Below are positions 41,625-50,360 of a stretch of 64,000 bases of DNA, one piece after another. Source of the stretch: Isotricha intestinalis. Its lineage: Eukaryota > Ciliophora > Litostomatea > Vestibuliferida > Isotrichidae. Below the pieces are notes generated by a model. That model saw only the letters and a list, made by a program, of their open reading frames with translations. It had not been told where the DNA came from and made no database searches. The stretch is taken from assembly GCA_023807065.1 (NCBI GenBank), contig JAJJLU010003458.1:109440-173439 (forward strand), written 5' to 3'. Position 1 is the stretch's first letter. Each line of letters opens with the position of its first letter. The translations under genes and the position numbers were made by a program.

Positions 41625-43433
41625 ATGTCAAATCAAGAAAATAATATTGAATCAGATAAATTATTATTATCTCTTTTATATACAAAATTTATATCTTCAT
41701 CAAATCCAAAACATTATTCTTATTTATTAAAAAATAATCCAAAAAAATTTTATAATTTAATTAAATCAAATCATAATAACATTCAAACTCTTTCAAAAGA
41801 AAATCTAACAAAAATATTTCATTTAGTATGTGAAATGATAAAATCACTAAATCCAGAAAGAATATCATTAGGTTTAGATATTCTAAGAGAAATAGTACAA
41901 TTTATTCCTTCTAATTTATTAGAAAATTCATTTACTTATAGTAAAACTTTAGAAAAAAATACTAATGGAATTTTTTCATATTCATTAGAAGAAACTAAAG
42001 AAGTTAAAATTAAATCTATTAAATTAATATCAGATTTTAAAGATTTATTTCATTCTGAAAAACATTTTGATTTTATTATAGAATTAATTAATGATGAAGA
42101 AGATGAAGTTAGATTTGAAGCTGTTGATTGTTTAAGTGATTTACTTAGTAAAATTGATAAATGTTCTTTTCAAATTTGTGAAATTTTATTATTTGCTTTA
42201 AAAGAAAAATCCACTAAATTAAGAAGAAAATATTATTTGCTTTTAGGAAAAATGAAAATAGAATTAAATGAAAAACAATTTGTAAATGTTATTTCTATAT
42301 TACAAGATAATTTAAAACATTTTAGAAATGATAGAAATCATATTTTTAAATGTGTTAAATCATTTTCTGAAAATAATTGTTTTTTTTTAAGTGAACAATA
42401 TTTTATTGAGTTATTTAATTTAGATGAAAATTTTTTTAAACAAGAATTTAATTGGGATGATGATTTATATATAATTAATATGATAGTTTTTCAAGAATAT
42501 ATATACTTAAATATGAAAAATTTAAAAATGAGAATTCCTAAATTTTTTCTTCAACATTTTTATTTTTTTGAAGAAAAATATCCTTTATTATTTAATAGAA
42601 ATATTTCTAAATGTATGACAGATAATCTTAATATGGAAATAGAAACTAATGATATTAATTTAAATGTTGAAAAAATTAAAGGTTTAACAATAAAAGAAAT
42701 TGATTCAATTCTGTCAAATATTATTTATAATGAAAATGAAGAAAAATATATAATGTACAAAAAAAATATAGGATTGATTTATAGAATTATTACTAAAAGA
42801 TTAATTGATAACAATATAATCATTACAGAAGAAATTATAAAAATAATAAAAAAGATAATTTATTTAATTGAATTTCAAAGTTATTTAGAAAATGAAGATA
42901 ATAGTACAAAAACAATAAGAATTATTAATGAAAAAATTTTAGATAAATTAAATGAAAAAAGTATAATTATTGATGAAAAAGAAATAAATAATTTATTATT
43001 AAAGTCAGAAATTGATAATAGAACATTTATAAATTTACAATTATTACATCCTGAAAAAGAACAACTTTATCCTGATCTAAATAGAAAATATAAAATATAT
43101 CCTTTCACTTTTCCAATACAAATTAAAATTATGAATTTACAAAATATTAAAACAAATGCTAAAATTTATTTAATGAAACATTTAAAATTAACTTTAATTA
43201 TATGTGATAAAAATAATCCTTATCCTATTGATATTTCATTTCTTCCTTCAAATGGTTCAATTTTTTCTCAAATTGAAACTAGAATATCAATGAAAAAAAA
43301 ACAAAATATTTTTATTGATAATAATAATTATTATCAAAAGAAAACAGAAGAGTGTCTATTAATAATTCAAATTTTAACATCATCTAATTCCTTAATAAAA
43401 ATAAGAAAAATACCTTTTTTTATAATAAACTAA
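41625..43433 (+). CDS. HEAT-repeat protein, possibly Integrator subunit 4
   Basis: This 602-residue all-helical protein has HEAT-type repeats in the middle (EVRFEAVDCLSDLLSKID, then LRRKYYLLLGKMKI). The C-terminal 110 residues are a beta-rich domain (YPFTFPIQIKIMNLQNIKT, then ISFLPSNGSIFSQIETRISM). That arrangement, repeats plus a C-terminal beta domain, fits Integrator subunit 4, which binds the cleavage module of the snRNA-processing complex. The similarity is weak and mostly architectural. A coat-adaptor or other HEAT protein cannot be excluded. Confidence 0.5.
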   Translation: MSNQENNIESDKLLLSLLYTKFISSSNPKHYSYLLKNNPKKFYNLIKSNHNNIQTLSKENLTKIFHLVCEMIKSLNPERISLGLDILREIVQFIPSNLLENSFTYSKTLEKNTNGIFSYSLEETKEVKIKSIKLISDFKDLFHSEKHFDFIIELINDEEDEVRFEAVDCLSDLLSKIDKCSFQICEILLFALKEKSTKLRRKYYLLLGKMKIELNEKQFVNVISILQDNLKHFRNDRNHIFKCVKSFSENNCFFLSEQYFIELFNLDENFFKQEFNWDDDLYIINMIVFQEYIYLNMKNLKMRIPKFFLQHFYFFEEKYPLLFNRNISKCMTDNLNMEIETNDINLNVEKIKGLTIKEIDSILSNIIYNENEEKYIMYKKNIGLIYRIITKRLIDNNIIITEEIIKIIKKIIYLIEFQSYLENEDNSTKTIRIINEKILDKLNEKSIIIDEKEINNLLLKSEIDNRTFINLQLLHPEKEQLYPDLNRKYKIYPFTFPIQIKIMNLQNIKTNAKIYLMKHLKLTLIICDKNNPYPIDISFLPSNGSIFSQIETRISMKKKQNIFIDNNNYYQKKTEECLLIIQILTSSNSLIKIRKIPFFIIN

Positions 43434-43499
43434 AATCATTCAAAAAAAATAAATTATTATTAAATTTAAATATTTAAATAAAAAATGTATAAATTTTCC

Positions 43500-44690
43500 C
43501 AATTTTCTTAAATCTTACTTTAGAATAGAAATAGGATTTCCATCTTTAATGAAATAATTTTTAATTATCATCTACAATAATATTGTTGTTATCTAATCTT
43601 TTAAAATATAACTCCGATTTATATAATTTGCATTTTCTTTTTTGCTCAAATTGAATAATCATTGAAATTCCAAAATTTAGTTGTTTATAGTACTGAAAAA
43701 ATTATTAAATTTAACTCTTCTAATAATAAAATTCAATGAATTGTTTCTTCATGCTCTAATTTTTTAAATAATTCATATTTATTATTTATATATTCAAAAT
43801 TCTAATTGTTTTATCATATTTTACTTGTTTTGTTTTTTCAAAAATAATATTTATTTCACCAATTTGATTCAAAGAGATAATTTTATGATAAAAGTTGCTT
43901 TATACAAATTTCACATATATTAACTTTGCAATTAGTGCAACAAGCATGAATAATATTTGAATGATTTTCACATTTAAAATCAAAATTCTGATTTTTTCCC
44001 CTTATAATTTTTTGAATAAAATATTCTTCTCAAGAAATTCTTTTATTAACATTCAATTTGTTTAATAATTTAATTTTCAATTTTTCCTTTAAAATGTAAT
44101 CTTTAAATCGCATAAAATAAATGATAATTCCTAAACTGGCAAATATATATTTTTCAGAAATAAATTCTACTTTTAAAACTTCTAAAGAAATTGTTAATGA
44201 AACTCCAGTATAACCAGAAATAATAATTTCATTTTTCATTAATTTACTTCAAAATCAGATAAATTAACTGAAAATTTATCAATTCAATTTGATGATAATA
44301 ATCATATATTGAAGACTAAATATCACTATGAATAATATTGTTTTCTTTTTAAACTATTATTCAATTGGATTTAAAACTTCTTGCTTCATTTATTGAAAGT
44401 TATTTTTCTATATATTTAAGATATTCTTCTAAATTTTTAAAGATAATTCCATTATTCAATAATAAAATTATATTGTTTCTTTTGATTTTATAAATTTATT
44501 GTATTTTCTGAATATATTTTTTAATGATTTCTGCTTATGAAAATATATTATTTATATTTAGATTTATCAATTTCTTTTATAGCTTCATAATTTCCTCTCT
44601 TTTTATATCCTTATATAGTTTCCCTTATCTTCCTATTCCAAGAATTTTATCTTGAAAATATTCTTCCCAAATTAAATTTTATATTAAATA
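43500..44690 (-). pseudogene. Decayed protein kinase/B-box/WD40 fusion
   Basis: Read from 44690 leftwards, the DNA keeps pieces of one protein in order. First a P-loop region in broken frames (ILGIGR.., GNYEAIKEIDKSKY), then an open piece at 44030-44239 with an activation-loop and helix-F region (GYTGVSLTISLEVLK, ASLGIIIYFMRFKDY) and the kinase end (NVNKRIS-TGA-EEYF, where the TGA replaces an expected Trp). Then comes a B-box (KCENHSNIIHACCTNCKVN, CEIC), and last a WD-like piece (TTKFWNFNDYS) matching the GTKFWN blade of the genes near 2 kb. Several stops and frameshifts interrupt it. The functional ancestor would be a kinase fused to a B-box scaffold. Confidence 0.65.
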
Positions 44691-44746
44691 AAAAAAAAAA
44701 AATAATTAAATTTCAAAAAAAGATTTATTTTTATTAAAGGCCTCAA

Positions 44747-45175
44747 ATGGAAAATAGAACAGCAAAAGTAGGAATAACAGGAAAATACGGTACTCGTTAC
44801 GGTCAAAAATTAAGAAAGCAAGTGAAAGCAATAGAAATATTACAAAGAATGAAATCAATATGTCCATTTTGTGGTAAAACATCTATAAGAAGAGAAGCAG
44901 TTGGTATTTGGAAATGCAGAGCTTGTAGAAGAAGTATTGCAGGAGGTGCTTTTGAATTTATTACTACTGCTGCTACTACTGCTAAAACTACTATTAATAG
45001 ATTAAAAAAAAATTTAGAATTAACTAAAATGAAAGAAGAATTTGAAAGTGATGAAGAAGATATTAAAGAAGAAAAAAAAGAAAAAAAAATCAGTAAAAAA
45101 GATAATAGAAAAGATAAAGGAAAAGATAAAAAAGATAATAAAAAAGATAATAAAAAAGGAAATAAAAAAAAATAA
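44747..45175 (+). CDS. RPL37A: Ribosomal protein eL43 (L37a) with a long basic C-terminal tail
   Basis: The first 93 residues are a canonical eL43: [20 protein letters not shown], zinc-binding CPFCG and CRAC, and [20 protein letters not shown], then [15 protein letters not shown]. It is a 60S component near the exit site. The usual protein ends here, about 92 residues. This one continues for about 50 more residues of Glu/Lys then KDNKK-type repeats, without any frame disruption. The start is set by the close match at the N-terminus ([10 protein letters not shown]). It is followed 95 bp later by the PQ-loop transporter gene. Confidence 0.96.
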   Translation: MENRTAKVGITGKYGTRYGQKLRKQVKAIEILQRMKSICPFCGKTSIRREAVGIWKCRACRRSIAGGAFEFITTAATTAKTTINRLKKNLELTKMKEEFESDEEDIKEEKKEKKISKKDNRKDKGKDKKDNKKDNKKGNKKK

Positions 45176-45270
45176 ATTTAATTATTAAACATTGGTTTTA
45201 AAAGATTAAATGGATTTTAATTTTTTTATTTTTTATTTTTATTTTTATTTTTTTATTAAACATTTTATTT

Positions 45271-45990
45271 ATGGAATTTTGGACTTTAGTTAGTAATGTT
45301 ATTGATGTTTTATTTATTATTTTACCGAATGTAGGATATGTTCATCAATATTTTAAAATTAAAAATATGAAAGATACAAAAGGATTTTCTAAATTTATTT
45401 CCTTTGTTTTAATTATATCATATAATATAAGATTTTTCTTTTATATAGGAGAAAGATTTGAAAAATCAATTTTATTTCAATCAATATTATGTTTTTGTAT
45501 GCAATTAATTTTATTAAGATTATGTGTTCAATATGATAAAAAATTAAATAAAAAGAATATAGAAAACTATTTTCTTCCAAGTGAATTTTGGAATTGGCCT
45601 TATTTTATAGATTATATATATTTTATTTCATTTTTTACAATGAGTTTAAATCTAATATCAAATATTTTTACATATAATAATAAAACATATATTTTTATAA
45701 TTGGTTTATTAACCTCAATTATTGAAGCAATGTTAGATATACCTCAAATTATTGAGTTATATAAAACTAAAAATCCTAAAGGAATTTCATATCTTTTAGT
45801 TGGAACTTGGTTTGCTGGTGATTCTTTTAAATTATCATATTATATTTATAAAAAAATCTATACAAACAAAGTACCTGTTCAATTAATTGGATGTGCTTCT
45901 TTTCAACTTTCTTCTGATATTGTTGTTATTCTTCAATTAATTTATTATAACAAGAAAGAAAATATTAATAATGAAATAATGGTAAAATGA
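45271..45990 (+). CDS. PQ-loop transporter, SLC66A2 (PQLC1)-like
   Basis: This 239-residue protein has about seven membrane segments and two PQ-loop repeats. The first is LPNVGYVHQYFKIKNMKDTK followed by GFSKF, with Asn in place of Gln. The second, DIPQIIELYKTKNPKGIS, has the classical PQ. Length and order match SLC66A2/PQLC1 proteins of Golgi, endosome or lysosome membranes. The human protein has been linked to phospholipid flipping and trafficking. Substrate here is unknown. Stop codon is TGA. Confidence 0.85.
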   Translation: MEFWTLVSNVIDVLFIILPNVGYVHQYFKIKNMKDTKGFSKFISFVLIISYNIRFFFYIGERFEKSILFQSILCFCMQLILLRLCVQYDKKLNKKNIENYFLPSEFWNWPYFIDYIYFISFFTMSLNLISNIFTYNNKTYIFIIGLLTSIIEAMLDIPQIIELYKTKNPKGISYLLVGTWFAGDSFKLSYYIYKKIYTNKVPVQLIGCASFQLSSDIVVILQLIYYNKKENINNEIMVK

Positions 45991-46298
45991 TTTTAATATT
46001 CTAACTTAAATTAAATATTAAAATTACTTTTAAGATTTTTTTAAAAATTTACAATATAAAAAAATTAATAATGTATTTACATATTATATATTTCAAGTTA
46101 CTTACTTTTAACTAATAAAAATAAACAAATATTTTATATTAATTCAAAATTACCCATGATTTTATATCAAAGAATAATTTTAACATATAATAAATATAAT
46201 AGGATTAATATTAAAGATTATCTTAATCTTACAAATTAATTTATAATAAGAAAATTATTTGAGAATTTCCCATAATTCTGATATTATATCAAATAATA
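45991..46298. other. Convergent intergenic region, no gene seen
   Basis: 308 bp of AT-rich spacer between convergent genes; nothing recognised. Confidence 0.6.
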
Positions 46299-46685
46299 TT
46301 AAAATATATTACACGCTTTACAATTAACATCAGCTTTATCATTAAAATTATTTCTATAAAAATTTTGATTGTAACAATTATTAATTTCTATATCTTTATA
46401 AATTTCTTTTTCTTCTTTTGAATAGACAATATTAATTTTTTCTACTAATTTTTTTTTTGAAATTTCATCAATGAAAGTTACTTTATGGAATTTTCCTCCT
46501 TTCTTAATTAAATTTCCATATACATCATATCTCATATTTCTATTTTTTGGAGAAGAATCTGAATAATCTGAATTATTTGTTTTTTTATCTGAAGGAGATT
46601 TAAAGAAGTTATCTCTATATTTAAATTCAGAAACTTTAGATATTAATAAAGTTGAATCATTTTTATCTTTTGTTAATGAAGCCAT
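46299..46685 (-). CDS. Small conserved-looking protein with C-terminal CaaX box
   Basis: This 128-residue protein ends in CKACNIF; the last four residues, CNIF, form a CaaX prenylation box (X=Phe favours geranylgeranylation), and the upstream Cys could be acylated. The central segment MRYDVYGNLIKKGGKFHKVT followed by FIDEISKKKLVEKINI looks like a recurrent protist family motif, which I recall from similar short proteins but cannot name. The N-terminal half is Ser/Asn/Lys-rich and likely disordered. It is probably tethered to a membrane. Confidence 0.75.
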   Translation of the reverse strand: MASLTKDKNDSTLLISKVSEFKYRDNFFKSPSDKKTNNSDYSDSSPKNRNMRYDVYGNLIKKGGKFHKVTFIDEISKKKLVEKINIVYSKEEKEIYKDIEINNCYNQNFYRNNFNDKADVNCKACNIF

Positions 46686-46863
46686 TTATTATTTATTCCT
46701 TAATTTTATACTTAAATAGAATAATTTTTTTTATAAATTTTTTTATTTAAATAATCTAATCAAAAAAAAATAATAATATTCTTAATGAAAAAATTTTTAT
46801 AATTAATTAAATACATTGAAATAATAAACATTTTATTTATAATTATAATATTCCTATTAAAAA

Positions 46864-49164
46864 TTATATTAAATTTTTTTTATCAAAATTAACTTCCAAA
46901 ACAGTACCTTTTATTTTTTTCTTTGGTAATTCTTTTTTTAATTCTGGTATAGGTAATCTATTAGCACCTTGTATTGAATTTGTTCTTTTTTTATTTCTAA
47001 TAGGAGAAAAAAATTTTCTTTTTAAATTCTCATTTCTTTTCTTTCTTTTACTTTTAAAATTTACTTCTAGTTTAATTTTTCTATATAATATTTTATTTGA
47101 ATTTGATCTATTTATATTTGAATGCTTTGATAAAATAGATAAATCTAAATTTCTATTTTTTTTATTTGTTAATAAAAATCTTCCTGATTTTTCTAATTGT
47201 CTTTTTGAAATTAATAATGATTTATTAATATTGAAGTTTCTTATTTTTTCTAATTTATTCTTTTGAATTTTTCCTGAATTATAATTTTCATTATTCACAG
47301 ATATAATATTTAAAATAGGAATTTTATTTATTTTTTTCATTTTTTTTTCATTTTCAATATCTTTATCTTTATTTAAATAATTAATATTTTGAATTTCTGT
47401 TAATAATTTACAAATTTTCTCTTGATAAATAAAAGTTTTTTCCAATTGTTTTTGAATGATTTCTTGATTTTTTTGAATTAATTCAAATTCTTCTTCAACA
47501 TAATTAATTTTATTTAAATCTTTAGTAATATCCATAATATTATCAAATAATTTAGTTTCCATATTGTTAATTAAATCTGTAATCGGCAAAGAATAAACCC
47601 TTGAAACTAATAATTCATTTTTAAAAACTTTTGTTTCTGCTTTTATCTTCATTAATAAAATCACTTTTTCTTTAAAATTTTTACTTTGATTACAATGTAA
47701 ATTTTCAAATTCTTTTGCATTTTTAGCTATCATTAATATAGTTTTAATAACATTAGCAGCTTTATTTCTAATATTTTCAGGATTAAATATTTTTTTTAAT
47801 TTTAAATATGCTTCTTTTTCATTTGAAGTAAATTCTAATTTTTCACTTAATTTAGCAATAGCTAAACCAATGCAAAGAATTCCTAATATAGAAGTTATAA
47901 AAATAAAAAGTCTTCCGAAAATTGTTCTTGGATATTCATCTCCAAAAGCAACATTAGTTACAGCAATAATAACTAACCAAAAATTATTTATATAATTTTG
48001 TAAATCATTTGTTCCTCTTTTTCCTTCTAAATAATTTGTTTTATGTGAAGCAAAATGTTCAAAATCTCTGACTAAAGCAGATAATAATAAACAAGATAAT
48101 ATAAAAAAGAATATAACAAATTTTAATATTTTTTCATTCATTTCTGATTTTATTGCAAATTTAATTCCTCCAATTACTTTATATGATTCACATATTGTTC
48201 TACTTATTTTTGAATTATATTTACTATATATAATTAACATTCTAAATATATTATAACCTTTTAAAATATTAAATGGTAAAAATATACAATTATAACTTAT
48301 CGCATAAATATTTTTTATTGAAATTCCATATATTAATAAATTTAAACATGGAGGATAAAATATAATTGAAATTATACATTCAAACAATAAAGGATAGATT
48401 AATTTTGATGATAATAATCCATCATATTCACTTAATCTTTTATCTAATTTTTCACAAATTAACTGATATTGATATTTAACTAATAAAATAAAACAACAAG
48501 ATATTGATATACATCCATTAAAAATTCTTATTATATTTTCTAAATTAGATATTTTTCTATCTTTTAATTTTTTTAATATTTCTAAATTTGGAAGGAATAA
48601 TCCCTTTTCTTTTAATTTTTTATCTAAAAATTTTCTTGATTTTGAAATATAAATTTCATTATCAATAATAGCAAAAACAATAGAAGCAAATGAAAAAAAG
48701 CCTAAAAAAGTTTCATAAACTTTTATCTTAAATATATTTTTTCCATAAGGAGTAGAAGTATCATTTAGTTGTTTTAAAGAATTAATAAATGCTAAAGGAT
48801 TTTGTTCAACAATAGGTAAAATTGAAGCTTTTCTTTTTCTTTTACTTATTACAGTACTTGTATAAGAATTTTTTCTTTGAGATAAATCATTTTTATTATT
48901 TTTATCGTTATTATCATTGTCATCAAAAACAATATTTTGTTCTAACTTTTTGGGTTCTTGTGAAAGATGAATATTTAAATTTTTATTTGTATCTTTTTTA
49001 TAATTATTTGTTTTTTGGAATGAATGCTTTGATGGAATTCTATCTATTAAAGTCTTTATTATTTTTGGGGAAATTTTATCTTCAAAAAATAATTCTGGAT
49101 GAATTAATTTTCCTTGAGATGTATTTTCATTATTTATCGATGAATTATAAATATTTCCTCTCAT
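46864..49164 (-). CDS. SK-type (small-conductance Ca2+-activated) potassium channel with altered filter
   Basis: This 766-residue protein has six membrane segments at about residues 150-450, with a pore and S6 like SK channels (NNFWLVIIAV, then GDEYPRTIFGRLFIF, then LAIAKLSEKLEFTSNEKEAY). After S6 comes a calmodulin-binding-like region (ENIRNKAANVIKTILMIAKN) and a long coiled coil, the same order as in SK channels. Intracellular Ca2+ through calmodulin would open it. The selectivity filter reads T-N-V-A-F-G-D instead of the usual T-x-G-Y/F-G-D, so the first Gly of the signature is Ala. The first 130 and last 200 residues are low complexity. Confidence 0.85.
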   Translation of the reverse strand: MRGNIYNSSINNENTSQGKLIHPELFFEDKISPKIIKTLIDRIPSKHSFQKTNNYKKDTNKNLNIHLSQEPKKLEQNIVFDDNDNNDKNNKNDLSQRKNSYTSTVISKRKRKASILPIVEQNPLAFINSLKQLNDTSTPYGKNIFKIKVYETFLGFFSFASIVFAIIDNEIYISKSRKFLDKKLKEKGLFLPNLEILKKLKDRKISNLENIIRIFNGCISISCCFILLVKYQYQLICEKLDKRLSEYDGLLSSKLIYPLLFECIISIIFYPPCLNLLIYGISIKNIYAISYNCIFLPFNILKGYNIFRMLIIYSKYNSKISRTICESYKVIGGIKFAIKSEMNEKILKFVIFFFILSCLLLSALVRDFEHFASHKTNYLEGKRGTNDLQNYINNFWLVIIAVTNVAFGDEYPRTIFGRLFIFITSILGILCIGLAIAKLSEKLEFTSNEKEAYLKLKKIFNPENIRNKAANVIKTILMIAKNAKEFENLHCNQSKNFKEKVILLMKIKAETKVFKNELLVSRVYSLPITDLINNMETKLFDNIMDITKDLNKINYVEEEFELIQKNQEIIQKQLEKTFIYQEKICKLLTEIQNINYLNKDKDIENEKKMKKINKIPILNIISVNNENYNSGKIQKNKLEKIRNFNINKSLLISKRQLEKSGRFLLTNKKNRNLDLSILSKHSNINRSNSNKILYRKIKLEVNFKSKRKKRNENLKRKFFSPIRNKKRTNSIQGANRLPIPELKKELPKKKIKGTVLEVNFDKKNLI

Positions 49165-49289
49165 TTACCAATTATTTAAATTTTCTAAATAATTGAATTA
49201 AAAAAGCTTTTTATTTAATGAAATATTTCTTAAATAAAAAATTATAAATATAAAAAGCTAATACTTTTAATTTTAATATATATATTTTA

Positions 49290-50186
49290 TTAATTTATTT
49301 GATTTTTTTTTTCTTTATTATTAATATCATTAAAATTATTATTATTATTATTAAAACTATTATTTGCAAAAGAAAAAGAAATTGATTTATCTTCTTCTAA
49401 AACTGGTGTTAAATTAATCTCTTCATTTTTGGGTTTTTTTCTTTTAAGCACTTGATTTTTCATCATATTAAAATTACTTATTGGAAAATTTTGATTATTA
49501 TTATAATATATATTACTAATTTCTCTTTGTAACTCACAATTTTTATCTAATAATTCATTATTATATTTTTTTAATTCATTTCTTTCTTTATTAAAACTTA
49601 ATTTTAAATCCTCTAATTGTTTAATTAAAAATTCTTGATTATTATTTAATTTTTCAATTTCTTTATTTTTATTTTCAATTGTTTCTTCAAATATTTTTTG
49701 TAATTCTTTCATCTCATTTAAAAAAATTTTTTTATATTTTATTGAAATATTTTTATTTTGATTTTCCAATTCATTTTCTAATTCAACAATTCTTTTTTTT
49801 AATCTCAAATTTTCATTATAATATTCTAATATTTGATTTTTAAATTTATTATTTTCTAATTTTACAATTTCATCCTTTGAAACATTAATAATTCCATTTT
49901 CAATTTTATTTGAAATATTATCATATATTTTAGAATAAGAAGATACTTTTTGTCTTATATGTGAAATATTATTTCTTATATTTTCTAATTTTTCTTTTGT
50001 TTCTTCGTCTGCCGAAAAAATATTATTTAAATTTTTTATATTTAAATCTTTTTGATTATTTTCTTTATAATCTGATGCAAATTGAGAAAAATTTAAAGTT
50101 TTCTTTATTGGCTTTATTTCATTATCATTTTCAGATTTTGTTGAAGGAGTTTGAGGAATATATTCTATTTTTTTTTTATTATTCAT
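49290..50186 (-). CDS. Coiled-coil protein
   Basis: This 298-residue protein is dominated by a coiled coil over about residues 60-230 (for example RKNELENQ-type heptads and KYNNELLDKNCELQREISNI). The N-terminal 55 residues contain a Pro/Ser/Thr segment (YIPQTPSTKSEN) with two possible S/T-P sites and a small conserved-looking NFSQFASDYK motif. The C-terminus is a short Asn run. Family not recognised; a cytoskeletal or centrosomal role would fit but is unproved. Confidence 0.65.
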   Translation of the reverse strand: MNNKKKIEYIPQTPSTKSENDNEIKPIKKTLNFSQFASDYKENNQKDLNIKNLNNIFSADEETKEKLENIRNNISHIRQKVSSYSKIYDNISNKIENGIINVSKDEIVKLENNKFKNQILEYYNENLRLKKRIVELENELENQNKNISIKYKKIFLNEMKELQKIFEETIENKNKEIEKLNNNQEFLIKQLEDLKLSFNKERNELKKYNNELLDKNCELQREISNIYYNNNQNFPISNFNMMKNQVLKRKKPKNEEINLTPVLEEDKSISFSFANNSFNNNNNNFNDINNKEKKNQIN

Positions 50187-50360
50187 ATTTTTTTTCTTAA
50201 AATTATTTCATAATTTAAAAAAATAAATTTTATATTTCTTTATAAAAGCACTTTAATATATATACTTTCTTAAATAAAAATAACTAAATAATAAAATAAT
50301 TTAAATAAAAAGTTTAAATAATTATTTATTTATTTATTAATATAACAGAAAAAAATTTTT

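Noticed and set aside
44030..44239. A 69-codon open frame that could be called a small gene
   Set aside because: Its sequence is a kinase activation-loop/helix-F fragment in the middle of a longer decayed gene, so it is listed as part of the pseudogene.
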